DNA of 64,000 bases from Streptomyces typhae (GCF_009755605.1 NZ_WPNZ01000007.1:124001-188000), one strand, 5' to 3'; shown: positions 26,856 to 35,303, counted from the stretch's first letter. The notes: generated from the letters alone by a model not told the origin. Program-made: numbers and translations.

Positions 26856-27353
26856 ATGGAGGACGAGGTCGACCGGCTGGTCGCTGCATGGCGTCGGGAG
26901 CGCCCTGACCTCGACGTGGAACCGCTCGAGGTGCTGAGCCGCGTGAGCAGGCTGGCGCGCCACCTCGACCGCGCACGTCGGCTGGCGTTCGCCGAGCACG
27001 AACTGGAGCCCTGGGAGTTCGACGTCCTGACGTCGCTGCGCAGGGCGGGCGCGCCCTACCAGCTCTCGCCGGGCCAACTCCTCACGCAGACCCTCGTCAC
27101 CTCCGGCACGATGACGAACCGCATCGACCGCCTCGCGAAGAAGGGCCTGGTGGAACGCCTGCCGGACCCCAGCGACCGCCGGGGCGTCCTGGTGCGCCTC
27201 ACCGATGAGGGCCGCGACCGCGCGGACCAGGCACTGGCCGGCCTGCTCGACCAGGAACGGGCCATCCTGGTCGAGCTGTCCCGCGCCCAGCGCGGCGAAC
27301 TCGCCGCGCTGCTACGCCAGCTGACCGCCCCGTTCGACAACGTCCCCGGCTAG
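26856..27353 (+). CDS. tamR: MarR-family regulator, TamR-like, 165 aa
   Basis: Winged-helix MarR regulator. The recognition region is LLTQTLVTSGTMTNRIDRLAKKGLVERLPDPSDRRGVLVRLTDEG (about residues 75-120), with the beta-wing DPSDRRGV; flanking helices form the dimer interface. In S. coelicolor the equivalent protein, TamR, responds to trans-aconitate and related TCA metabolites and controls tam; assignment here rests on the same divergent arrangement and the shared palindrome. ATG 26856 lies shortly after the operator. The last 42 bp overlap the 3' end of the convergent response-regulator gene. Confidence 0.85.
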   Translation: MEDEVDRLVAAWRRERPDLDVEPLEVLSRVSRLARHLDRARRLAFAEHELEPWEFDVLTSLRRAGAPYQLSPGQLLTQTLVTSGTMTNRIDRLAKKGLVERLPDPSDRRGVLVRLTDEGRDRADQALAGLLDQERAILVELSRAQRGELAALLRQLTAPFDNVPG

Positions 27354-28088
27354 GTCCACGGGCCCGACGCCGGCCCTGCGGGCGAGGGCGACGGCGGCGA
27401 GCGTGGAGTGCACGCCGAGCTTGCCTAGGACGTTCTGCATATGGGTGCGCACGGTGTGCGGCGAGAGGAAGAGCCGCTCCGCGACGGCCTTGCGGCCGAG
27501 CCCGGCCACCATGCAGCGCAGCACCTCGCGTTCGCGCGGGGTGAGCGACTCCACGAGGCGTTCGCTCTCCGTACGGTGCTTGCGGGCCGCGGTCAGTTCG
27601 CGCAGCACGCCGGTGAGCAGGGCGGGCGGCAGATGCGTCTCGTCGCGCAGGACACCGCGGATGACCGTGAGCAGCCGCGACAGCGAGCAGTCCTTGGCGA
27701 CCCACCCGGAGGCCCCGGCCTGCAGGGCGAGGGCGGCGCGGCGCGGGTCGTCCTTCTCCGCGAGCACGACCGTACGCACGGCGGGCTGCCCCGAGCGCAC
27801 CCCCGACACCAAAGAGATGCCGTCCACGAGCCCGTCGGCCTGGCCGTCGTGCACGGGTACGGCGGGGCGCACGCCCTGGAGGGCGGACGCGGTGCTGCCG
27901 AGGTCGGCGTCCACGAGCAGCACGTCGTATCTGCGGCCCTCGGCGGCCGCGCGGTCGAGGCAGCGCAGCGCCGCGGGCCCGCTGCCCGCGGCGGAGACGT
28001 CCACGTCGGGCTCGGCGGCGAGCGCCGCCGCGAGCGACTCGGCGAAGATGCGATGGTCGTCGACGACCAGGACTCGGATTCGAACCAC
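27312..28088 (-). CDS. Orphan LuxR/NarL-type response regulator, 258 aa
   Basis: Two-domain regulator. The receiver starts VRIRVLVVDDHRIFAESL with acidic pocket residues, phosphoacceptor Asp60 in LLVDADLG and the conserved Lys in GWVAKD. It contains an extra stretch of about 20 residues before the fourth strand. The C-terminal LuxR helix-turn-helix reads LTPREREVLRCMVAGLGRKAVAERLFLSPHTVRTHMQNVLGKLGV. No kinase gene is adjacent. The GTG at 28088 is chosen because the receiver starts directly after it, with GGGGG upstream; GTG 28100 is an alternative, and the longer frame to 28241 is unlikely. Convergent overlap of 42 bp with tamR. Confidence 0.82.
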   Translation of the reverse strand: MVRIRVLVVDDHRIFAESLAAALAAEPDVDVSAAGSGPAALRCLDRAAAEGRRYDVLLVDADLGSTASALQGVRPAVPVHDGQADGLVDGISLVSGVRSGQPAVRTVVLAEKDDPRRAALALQAGASGWVAKDCSLSRLLTVIRGVLRDETHLPPALLTGVLRELTAARKHRTESERLVESLTPREREVLRCMVAGLGRKAVAERLFLSPHTVRTHMQNVLGKLGVHSTLAAVALARRAGVGPVDLAGDVVERGGQLA

Positions 28089-28316
28089 GGAAACCCCCAC
28101 AGGTCGGAGGACGCCCGACGCGGGTACGGCGCCCGGGTGGGGTCGCCGCAGCCCGCACGGCCGCCGCCGTGCCGTGACTGCCACCCCCACGCCGGGCGTC
28201 GTACCCGACTGTCTCGCCCCCTGATCGGCGCCGGCCCCCACCGGCGCTGCCCTTCAGAGTACGGACGGGGGCCCCGAGCGGAAGTGGATTTGCAGAACTG
28301 ATTGGCCGACGCGTTT

Positions 28317-28769
28317 ATGGTGAGCCGTATGTTTCGGATGGAGACAGGAGTCGACAAGGAACGTCATCGTCTGCTTCGCGCCAGGTTGCGGGCGGCCAAC
28401 GCGGAGGCCTCGGCGGCTCTGCGGGAGATGCGGGGTACGCCCCTGGAGCAGGAGGAACCCCTCGGTGTGTGGGTCATCGGCGACGCCGGTGAGCTGGTCG
28501 GGGGGCTCACCGGGCACACGTGGGGGCGGTGGCTGCATGTGGGGTTGCTGTGGGTGGCCGAGGAGTTTCGGGGGGCGGGGGTCGGGGGGCGGTTGCTCGC
28601 CGAGGCGGAGCGGGTCGCTGTGGAGCGGGGGTGCCGTAACTCCCGTCTGGAGACCTGGGACTTCCAGGCGCCCGCCTTCTACCGGCAGCAGGGGTACGAC
28701 GTCGTGTGCGTCATCCCCGACTACCCGGAGGGCCACAAGGAGTTCACGCTGACGAAGCGCCTGGGCTGA
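28317..28769 (+). CDS. GNAT-family N-acetyltransferase, 150 aa
   Basis: Acetyl-CoA-dependent acetyltransferase. The fold is recognisable from GGLTGHTWGRWLHVGLLWVAEEFRGAGVGGRLLAEAERVA, where the AcCoA pyrophosphate loop is FRGAGVGGRLL, followed by the Trp/Tyr-rich strand LETWDFQAPAFYRQQGYDVV. Substrate unknown. The start is ambiguous: TTG 28302, ATG 28317, 28329 and 28338 are all in frame and none has a clear ribosome binding site. ATG 28317 is used. Confidence 0.8.
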   Translation: MVSRMFRMETGVDKERHRLLRARLRAANAEASAALREMRGTPLEQEEPLGVWVIGDAGELVGGLTGHTWGRWLHVGLLWVAEEFRGAGVGGRLLAEAERVAVERGCRNSRLETWDFQAPAFYRQQGYDVVCVIPDYPEGHKEFTLTKRLG

Positions 28770-28780
28770 GCAGCGGTGCC

Positions 28781-29009
28781 CTCGCGGGACGCCCCGGACC
28801 CGCCCCTTCCCGAAACTGGGGCTCCGCCCCAGACCCCGCTCCTCAAACGCCGGAGAGGCTGAAAATTTCGCTGGTGCGGCAGAGTTCCAGCCCGCGCGGC
28901 GAAGTTTCAGCCCGTCCGGCGTTTGAGGACGAGGCGCGGAGCGCCGATACGGGGTCTGGGGCGGAGCCCCAGGATCGGAGAAGGGGCGGGTCCGGGGCGC
29001 CCCCGCGAG
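28781..29009. repeat. Long inverted-repeat element, copy 1 (probable bidirectional terminator)
   Basis: Arms of about 70-90 bp (28781-28853 with 28916-29009) containing CTGGGGCTCCGCCCCAG, CTCAAACGCCGG/CCGGCGTTTGAG and CGCGGAGCGC, filling the gap between convergent GNAT and galK genes. A close relative lies at 54511-54689 and a partial copy at 62579-62626. Confidence 0.75.
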
Positions 29010-29011
29010 GC

Positions 29012-30283
29012 CTACAGCCTCCGTGCCCCCGCCGAAGCCTCCCCCACGAACACCCGCGGCTCCGCGAACCCCGCCCCCGCGAACGCCTCCCGCACGGCCT
29101 TGGCCACGGTCTCCGCCCCGGCGGCCTCGACGAGGACGACGGCGGAGCCGCCGAAGCCGCCCCCGGTCATCCGCGCCCCGAGCGCCCCACCCGCACAGGC
29201 GGCCTCGACCACGAGGTCCAACTCGGGGCAGGAGATGCGCAGATCGTCCCGCAGGGACAGATGACCCTCGGTGAGGACGGGCCCGGCGCTCCGTACGTCC
29301 CCGGCGTCGAGGAGGGCGATGACCCGTTCGACGCGGTGGTCGTCGGAGACGACGTGCCGGACGTAGCGGCGCACCTTCTCACCGTCGGGCCCGTCGCCCA
29401 GCTCGCCGTCGAGGCGCGCGAGCGCGGCGGGCAGCTCGGCGAAGGGAATGTCCCGCAGATGGGACACGCCGAGCGCCCGCGCCCCCGCCTCGCACCCGGC
29501 GCGCCGCTCCGCGTACGCGCCGTCGCCGAGTTCGTGCTTGACCCGGGTGTCGACGACGAGCAGGCACAGGCCGTGGGCGGACAGGTCGAAGGGGACCTGG
29601 CGCACGGACAGGTCGCGGCAGTCCAGGTGCAGGACGTGTCCGGCCTCGCAGGCGGCGGAGGCCATCTGGTCCATGACTCCGCAGGGCACGCCGACGAAGG
29701 CGTTCTCGGCGCGCTGGGCGAGCAGCGCCAACTCCCGCCGGGTGAGGCCGAGTTCGTACAGGTCGTTCAGGGCGAGGGCGGTGGCGACCTCCAGGGCGGC
29801 CGAGGAGGACAGGCCCGCGCCCGTCGGCACGGTGGACGCCAGGTGCACGTCCGCGCCGCCGACCGCGTGCCCCGCTTCGCGCAACGCCCAGACGACGCCC
29901 GCCGGGTACGCGGCCCAGCCGCCATGGGGGACCGGTGCCGGCGGTGCCAGCGGTGCCAGCGGTGCAAGGGGTGTCAGGGCGTCCGCCGCCAGTTCGACGA
30001 CGGGGCCCGGCACGTCCGCCGAGTGCAGGCGCAGCACGCCGTCGTCGCGGCGGGCGACCGCGGCGACGACGGTGTGCGGCAGCGCGAGCGGCATCACGAA
30101 GCCCTCGTTGAAGTCCGTGTACTCGCCGATGAGGTTGACGCGGCCGGGCGCCGCCCAGACCCCGGCGGGCTCGTACCCGTACAGCGCGGTGAACGCGTCG
30201 GCGACCGCGGCGGCGGACTCCGCGGCGGACTCGGCGGACGCAGCGGACGCGGCGGACGCGGCAGGCTCAGCGGCGGCGGACAT
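29012..30283 (-). CDS. galK: Galactokinase, 423 aa
   Basis: Phosphorylates alpha-D-galactose at C1, the first committed step of the Leloir pathway. GHMP-kinase motifs: GRVNLIGEYTDFNEGFVMPLAL (galactose binding, near 48), the ATP loop TGAGLSSSAALEVATA, and ARMTGGGFGGSAVV near the C-terminus. It is longer than the usual 380-390 residues because of an Ala/Ser-rich N-terminal run (residues 2-27) and a PLAPLAPLAPPAP insertion near residue 105; both are coded by short DNA repeats. ATG 30283 lies 7 bp after galE in the galT-galE-galK operon. Confidence 0.95.
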   Translation of the reverse strand: MSAAAEPAASAASAASAESAAESAAAVADAFTALYGYEPAGVWAAPGRVNLIGEYTDFNEGFVMPLALPHTVVAAVARRDDGVLRLHSADVPGPVVELAADALTPLAPLAPLAPPAPVPHGGWAAYPAGVVWALREAGHAVGGADVHLASTVPTGAGLSSSAALEVATALALNDLYELGLTRRELALLAQRAENAFVGVPCGVMDQMASAACEAGHVLHLDCRDLSVRQVPFDLSAHGLCLLVVDTRVKHELGDGAYAERRAGCEAGARALGVSHLRDIPFAELPAALARLDGELGDGPDGEKVRRYVRHVVSDDHRVERVIALLDAGDVRSAGPVLTEGHLSLRDDLRISCPELDLVVEAACAGGALGARMTGGGFGGSAVVLVEAAGAETVAKAVREAFAGAGFAEPRVFVGEASAGARRL

Positions 30284-30290
30284 GGGCGGT

Positions 30291-31265
30291 TTACCCCCTT
30301 TGCTGGGCGAAGGCCCAGGCGTCGGCGACGATTCCCGCGAGGTCCGCGCGGGACGGATTCCAGCCGAGCTTCTCGCGGGCGGTGGCCGCGGAGGCGACGA
30401 GGACGGCCGGGTCGCCGCCGCGGCGGCCCGCGACGACCTCGGGGATCGGGTGTCCGGTGACCTGGCGGACGGTCTCGATGACTTCGCGCACGGAGAAGCC
30501 GTTGCCGTTGCCCAGGTTGCAGATGAGGTGGTCGCCGGGCGTCGCGGCGTCCAGGGCGAGGAGGTGGGCGTCGGCGAGGTCGGCGACGTGGATGTAGTCG
30601 CGTACGCAGGTGCCGTCGGGCGTCGGGTAGTCGTCGCCGAAGACGGAGATGGCCTCGCGCTTGCCCTGGGCGACCTGGAGGACGAGCGGGATGAGGTGGG
30701 ACTCGGGGTCGTGGCGCTCGCCGAACGTGCCGTGCGCGGCCGTGGCGTAGGCGCCCGCCACGTTGAAGTAGCGAAGGGACACCGCGCCGAGCCCGTGGGC
30801 CGCCGCCTCGCCCGTGATCATGTGGTCGACGGCGAGCTTGGACGCCCCGTAGGGGGAGGTGGGGGCGGTCGGGTCGGACTCGGTGATGGGGCTGGCCACC
30901 GGTTCGCCGTAGGTCGCGGCGGTGGAGGAGAAGACGAGCTTGCGCACGCCGGCGTCCCGCATGGCGGCGAGCAGCGCCATGGTGCCGCCGACGTTGTTGT
31001 CCCAGTACTTCTCGGGCTTCACGACGGACTCGCCGACCTGGGAGAAGGCCGCGAAGTGGAGCACCGCGTCGTAGGAGGCGTCCAGCCATTTGGCGGCGTC
31101 GCGGATGTCGCCCTCGATGAACGCGGCGCCCGCGGGGACGCCCTCACGGAAGCCGGTGGAGAGGTTGTCGAGGACGGTGACCTCGTGCCCCGCCTCGACC
31201 AGGTGCTGCGCCACGACGCTCCCGACATAGCCGGCGCCACCCGTGACCAGGTACTTCCCACTCAT
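30291..31265 (-). CDS. galE: UDP-glucose 4-epimerase, 324 aa
   Basis: Interconverts UDP-galactose and UDP-glucose with tightly bound NAD. SDR-extended features: the N-terminal GGAGYVGS dinucleotide loop (residues 8-15), DIRD, the catalytic serine region STAATYG and YGASKLAVDHM with the Tyr-x3-Lys pair, then RYFNVAGAY. ATG 31265 overlaps the galT stop by one base, so translation is probably coupled; the TTG just upstream is less likely. Confidence 0.96.
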   Translation of the reverse strand: MSGKYLVTGGAGYVGSVVAQHLVEAGHEVTVLDNLSTGFREGVPAGAAFIEGDIRDAAKWLDASYDAVLHFAAFSQVGESVVKPEKYWDNNVGGTMALLAAMRDAGVRKLVFSSTAATYGEPVASPITESDPTAPTSPYGASKLAVDHMITGEAAAHGLGAVSLRYFNVAGAYATAAHGTFGERHDPESHLIPLVLQVAQGKREAISVFGDDYPTPDGTCVRDYIHVADLADAHLLALDAATPGDHLICNLGNGNGFSVREVIETVRQVTGHPIPEVVAGRRGGDPAVLVASAATAREKLGWNPSRADLAGIVADAWAFAQQRG

Positions 31266-32338
31266 CAACTCGCTACCTCTCGCAGTCGCTCGGCCGCGGT
31301 CTCCGGCGGCACGTCGTTGATGAACACACTCATGCCGGATTCGGAACCCGCAAGAAACTTCAGCTTGCCCGAAGTGCGGCGAATGGTGAAAAGCTCGAGG
31401 TGGAGCGCGAAGTCGTCCCGGTTGACGCCCTCGTACCCGTACGGCGCCGTGAACGGGGCCTGGTGCCAGGCCGCGATGTACGGCGTCGGCGGCTCGTCGC
31501 CGCCCTCGCGCTCACCGGGGCCGAAGATCCGGTCGAAGCGCCGCAGAAGTTCCAGATACACCTGGGGAAACTCTGTGCGAGCCGGCTCGTCGAGGGCGAG
31601 CAGGTCGGGGACGCGGCGCTTGGGGTGGAGGTGCACCTCGTAGGGCCAGTGCGCCGCGTACGGCACGAAGGCCGTCCAGTGCTCGGCGTCCAGGACGACG
31701 CGGTCACCGGCGCGCTCCGCGGCGAGGACGTCGTCGAAGAGGTTGCGGCCGGTCGTGGCGCGGTGCGCGGCGAGGTTGCGCAGCATCAGGTCCGTGCGCG
31801 GGGTGACGAAGGGGTAGGCGTAGATCTGGCCGTGCGGGTGGCCGAGGGTCACGCCGATCTCCGCGCCGCGGTTCTCGAAGCAGAACACCTGGGCGACGGA
31901 CGGCAGGTGCGACAGTTCGGCGGTGCGGTCGGTCCAGGCCTCCAGGACGAGCGCGGCTTGCGCCTCGGTGAGGTCGGCGAAGGACGCCGTGTGGTCGCTG
32001 GTGAAGCAGACGACCTCGCAGCGGCCCGCGTCCCCGGCGAGGGAGGGGAAGCGGTTCTCGAAGACCACGACGTCGTACGAGGAGTCGGGGATCTCGGTGC
32101 GGCGGCCGCCGGTGGAGGGGCACAGCGGGCACTCGTCGGCCGGCGGGTGGTAGGTGCGGCCCTGCCGGTGCGAGGCGATCGCGACGGCGTCCCCGATGAG
32201 GGGGTCGCGGCGGATCTCGGAGGTGGTCGCGACGGGGTCCAGGGGCCTGGTGTCGGCCGCCGTGCGGACGGTGTCGTCGCGCGTGTCGTAGTAGATGAGC
32301 TCACGACCGTCGGCGAGACGAGTCGAGGTCTTCTTCAC
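31265..32338 (-). CDS. galT: Galactose-1-phosphate uridylyltransferase, 357 aa
   Basis: Transfers UMP from UDP-glucose to galactose-1-phosphate through a uridylyl-histidine intermediate. The active-site signature HPHGQIYAYPF is present, with a zinc-binding CPLC pair near residue 70 and the downstream HLHPKRRVPDL segment. GTG 32338 has AAGGAG 8 nt upstream; the frame remains open a little further without conserved sequence. First gene of galT-galE-galK. Confidence 0.96.
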   Translation of the reverse strand: MKKTSTRLADGRELIYYDTRDDTVRTAADTRPLDPVATTSEIRRDPLIGDAVAIASHRQGRTYHPPADECPLCPSTGGRRTEIPDSSYDVVVFENRFPSLAGDAGRCEVVCFTSDHTASFADLTEAQAALVLEAWTDRTAELSHLPSVAQVFCFENRGAEIGVTLGHPHGQIYAYPFVTPRTDLMLRNLAAHRATTGRNLFDDVLAAERAGDRVVLDAEHWTAFVPYAAHWPYEVHLHPKRRVPDLLALDEPARTEFPQVYLELLRRFDRIFGPGEREGGDEPPTPYIAAWHQAPFTAPYGYEGVNRDDFALHLELFTIRRTSGKLKFLAGSESGMSVFINDVPPETAAERLREVAS

Positions 32339-32423
32339 CTTCGGGGCTCCTTCACACCGCCCACCAACAGAACCGAACACAACAAATCACAAGCCAACAT
32401 CATCGTCAATCCACGCGCTCGAT

Positions 32424-32441
32424 CACAATCAAACAAAGAAC
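32424..32441 (-). promoter_or_regulatory. Possible DeoR-type operator in the gal promoter region
   Basis: CACAATCAAACAAAG in the unusually AT-rich divergent gap (32339-32519) matches the TGTTTGATT-type core bound by many DeoR-family sugar repressors; a degenerate copy lies near 32380-32396. No DeoR gene is in the window, so the regulator is a guess. Confidence 0.35.
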
Positions 32442-32519
32442 ATCAACAGAACTGTTCACTTACTGAAGCGTGGGGCGTAGGTTCCGGTCTGATCAGTTCG
32501 CGCGACGAAGCGAGTTCAC

Positions 32520-34235
32520 ATGCAGTCCCCCCCTTCTGCTATGCACACTGCTGCTCCGCACATCACCCTCGCCGAGGGGCTTCGGCTGCCCACCAACGGT
32601 CTCGACTACGCGATCCTGGCGATCTACTTCGTGGTCGTCCTCGGCATCGGATTCGCCGCCCGGCGGTCCGTGAAGACCAGCCTCGACTTCTTCCTCTCCG
32701 GGCGCTCCCTGCCCGCCTGGGTCACCGGCCTCGCCTTCGTCGCCGCCAACCTGGGCGCCACCGAGATCCTCGGCATGGCCGCGACCGGCGCACAGTACGG
32801 CGTCGCGGTCGTCCACTGGTACTGGATCGGTGCCATCCCGGCCATGGTCTTCCTCGGCCTGGTCATGATGCCCTTCTACTACCGCAGCAAGGTCCGCTCC
32901 GTGCCGGAGTACCTGCTCCAGCGCTTCGACAAGTCCGCGCACCTGCTCAGCTCGGCCCTGTTCGCCTTCGCCGCGGTGCTCATCGCGGGCGTGAACCTCT
33001 ACGCCCTCGCGATCGTCGTGGAGGCGCTGCTCGGCTGGCCGCAGTGGGTCGCCATCGTCGTCGCCGGGTTCTTCGTGCTCGCCTACATCACCATCGGCGG
33101 CCTGTCCTCGGCGATCTACAACGAAGTGCTCCAGTTCTTCGTGATCCTCGCCGCGCTCATCCCGATCTGCGTCATCGGCCTGAAGAAGGTCGGCGGCTGG
33201 GACGGGCTCACCGGCTCCATCGAGAAGCAGCACGGCGACAACTTCATGACCGCCTGGGGCGGCACCGGCATCGGCGACCCCAACCCGCTCGGCGCCAACT
33301 GGCTCACCATCATCCTGGGCCTCGGCTTCGTGCTCTCCTTCGGCTACTGGACGACCAACTTCGCCGAGGTGCAGCGCGCCCTGTCCGCGAAGAACCTCTC
33401 CGCCGCGCAGCGCACCCCGCTCATCGCCGCCTTCCCGAAGATCTTCATCGTGTTCCTGGTGATGATCCCCGGCCTGGTCGCCGCCGTCCTCGTCCCGCAG
33501 ATCGGCGCGGCGGGCTCCGGTCTGACGTACAACGACGCGATCCCCTATCTGATGCAGGAGCTGCTGCCCAACGGCGTCCTCGGCATCGCGGTCACCGGTC
33601 TGCTCGCCGCCTTCATGGCGGGCATGGCGGCGAACGTCTCCTCCTTCAACACCGTGTTCACGTACGACATCTGGGCCAAGTACGTGGTCAAGGACCGCGA
33701 GGACCGCTACTACCTGAGGTTCGGGCGGCTCATCACCGCGATCGGTGTGCTCGCCTCGATCGGCACGGCCTTCATCGCCTCGTCGTTCTCGAACATCATG
33801 AGCTACCTCCAGACGCTGTTCTCCTTCTTCAACGTCCCGATGTTCGTCGTCTTCATCATCGGCATGTTCTGGAAGCGGGCGTCCATGAAGTCCGGGGTGT
33901 GGGGCCTGGTCGCGGGCACCACCGCCGCGATGGTCAACTACTTCTGGATCTACAAGCAGGGCGTCATCGACATCCCCTCCGACCAGGGCGCCAACTTCGT
34001 CTCCGCGATCGTCGGCTTCGTGGCGGGCGCGGTGGTCATGGTGGCGGTCACCCTGTTCACGGCCCCCAAGCCGGACGCCGAGCTCGCCGGTCTCGTGTAC
34101 GGGACGGAGCCGCCCGCCGACGACGAGGCCGAGGCCGCCGCGGCGGGCGACGACGCCTGGTACCGCAAGCCGGCGCTGCTCGGGTGGGGGGCGATGGTCC
34201 TGGCCACCGCCTGCTACATCCCGTACTCGTTCTGA
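32520..34235 (+). CDS. Sodium:solute symporter (SSS family), probable galactose transporter, 571 aa
   Basis: Sodium-coupled sugar uptake carrier. About 14 membrane helices are visible. Family segments include GRSLPAWVTGLAFVAANLGATEILGMAATGAQYG in the early helices and VTGLLAAFMAGMAANVSSFNTVFTYDIW, which matches the SSS signature and sodium-binding region. It is divergent from galT-galE-galK, so galactose is the likely substrate (inference). ATG 32520 has only a weak purine stretch upstream; ATG 32541 is a possible alternative. A small membrane protein follows 36 bp downstream. Confidence 0.88.
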   Translation: MQSPPSAMHTAAPHITLAEGLRLPTNGLDYAILAIYFVVVLGIGFAARRSVKTSLDFFLSGRSLPAWVTGLAFVAANLGATEILGMAATGAQYGVAVVHWYWIGAIPAMVFLGLVMMPFYYRSKVRSVPEYLLQRFDKSAHLLSSALFAFAAVLIAGVNLYALAIVVEALLGWPQWVAIVVAGFFVLAYITIGGLSSAIYNEVLQFFVILAALIPICVIGLKKVGGWDGLTGSIEKQHGDNFMTAWGGTGIGDPNPLGANWLTIILGLGFVLSFGYWTTNFAEVQRALSAKNLSAAQRTPLIAAFPKIFIVFLVMIPGLVAAVLVPQIGAAGSGLTYNDAIPYLMQELLPNGVLGIAVTGLLAAFMAGMAANVSSFNTVFTYDIWAKYVVKDREDRYYLRFGRLITAIGVLASIGTAFIASSFSNIMSYLQTLFSFFNVPMFVVFIIGMFWKRASMKSGVWGLVAGTTAAMVNYFWIYKQGVIDIPSDQGANFVSAIVGFVAGAVVMVAVTLFTAPKPDAELAGLVYGTEPPADDEAEAAAAGDDAWYRKPALLGWGAMVLATACYIPYSF

Positions 34236-34271
34236 ACCGGCTCGCCCCCCTGACCCGAAGGTTCCGCACAC

Positions 34272-34544
34272 ATGTCTGATCTGCAGAAGGAAGTCTCCGA
34301 TCTGGAGCGGAAGTCCGCGACGGCCGCGCGGCTCTTCGACATCCGGCTCATCATCGGTGGCCTGTTCACCCTCTACGGGGTCATCGTCACCATCGCCGGG
34401 CTCACCGCGTCCGACGCCGACCTCGAGAAGGCCGAGGACATCAACATCAACCTCTGGACCGGCCTCGGCATGCTCGCCCTCGGCCTGTTCTTCCTGGCCT
34501 GGCTGAAGCTGCGCCCGGCGAGCGCACCTGAGCCGGAGGAGTAG
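34272..34544 (+). CDS. Small two-helix membrane protein, symporter partner, 90 aa
   Basis: Conserved-looking small protein with an acidic/basic N-terminal helix (MSDLQKEVSDLERKSATAARLFD), two hydrophobic segments (about 26-45 and 60-80) and a Pro/Glu tail. Its place 36 bp after the symporter gene on the same strand suggests a co-transcribed accessory subunit or stability factor. I do not recognise a named family. ATG 34272 is the only sensible start. Confidence 0.75.
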   Translation: MSDLQKEVSDLERKSATAARLFDIRLIIGGLFTLYGVIVTIAGLTASDADLEKAEDININLWTGLGMLALGLFFLAWLKLRPASAPEPEE

Positions 34545-34554
34545 GCGCCGGCTG

Positions 34555-34587
34555 GGCCTCGCGGGTCCGGGGCGCCCCCGCGAGGCC
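34555..34587. terminator. Bidirectional terminator
   Basis: Perfect 11-bp stem (34555-34565 with 34577-34587) between the convergent small membrane protein gene and the LuxR-type gene; its sequence resembles the outer arms of the 28781 and 54511 inverted-repeat elements. Confidence 0.7.
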
Positions 34588-35303
34588 TAGCGGTCCGCCG
34601 TCGAGTTCGCACCGTTGACGGAGTCCGGCCCCTGGCCGGGACGCTCCGCGCGGTCGAGGAGGCCCGTGCGGGCGGCCAGGGCGGCGGCCTCCAGGCGGGA
34701 GCCGACGCCGAGCTTCATCAGGACACGCTGGACATGCGTCCTGGCGGTACTGGGCGCGATCCCCATCCCGGCGGCGATGAGCCGCGTGTCCTCCCCGTCG
34801 GCGACCCGCACAAGCACCTCGACCTCACGCGGGGTGAGCATCTGAAGGAGTCGCTGCCCCTCGTCGTCGGGCTGGGCGGCGGGGTTGAGCAGCTCACTGA
34901 AGGCGCCTTGGAGCAATTGGGGTGCGACGGCGGCCTCACCGGCGCGCGCCTTCATGATGGCGCGCTCGACTCCTTCGATGCGCTCGTCATGGCGTACGTA
35001 TCCGGAGGCGCCGGAGGCGAAGGCCGCCGCGATGCCCCGCGGCGACGGCACCGGGCCGAGGACCACCACGGCCACCTGCGGCCGCTCCCGTTTGATCCGC
35101 ACCACCGGGTCGAACATGCCGGGCTCCGCCGGAGTGGCCGTGCCGAGCAGGCACACCTCCGGCGCACGGCTGATCACCAGATCCGCCGCGCCGGCGGCGG
35201 GCGCGGCCGCGGCGAGCACCCGGTGCCCCCGCAGTTTCAGCGCCGAGGCGAGTGCCTCGGCAAGCAATCGATGGTCGTCGACCACCATGAGCCGCACACC
35301 CAC
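34587..35303 (-). CDS. Atypical LuxR-type response regulator lacking the phosphoacceptor Asp, 238 aa
   Basis: NarL-like layout: receiver-like domain (1-120) starting VRLMVVDDHRLLAEAL, then a LuxR helix-turn-helix (LTPREVEVLVRVADGEDTRLIAAGMGIAPSTARTHVQRVLMKLGVGSRLEAAALA). The position of the phosphorylated Asp is Gly54 (VCLLGTATP), and the usual Lys of the GYxxK motif is missing (GYVRHDE), so phosphorylation control is unlikely. No kinase gene is near. GTG 35303 has GGGGG 7 nt upstream; GTG 35297 is an alternative. Target genes unknown; it borders the gal/symporter locus. Confidence 0.82.
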   Translation of the reverse strand: MGVRLMVVDDHRLLAEALASALKLRGHRVLAAAAPAAGAADLVISRAPEVCLLGTATPAEPGMFDPVVRIKRERPQVAVVVLGPVPSPRGIAAAFASGASGYVRHDERIEGVERAIMKARAGEAAVAPQLLQGAFSELLNPAAQPDDEGQRLLQMLTPREVEVLVRVADGEDTRLIAAGMGIAPSTARTHVQRVLMKLGVGSRLEAAALAARTGLLDRAERPGQGPDSVNGANSTADR

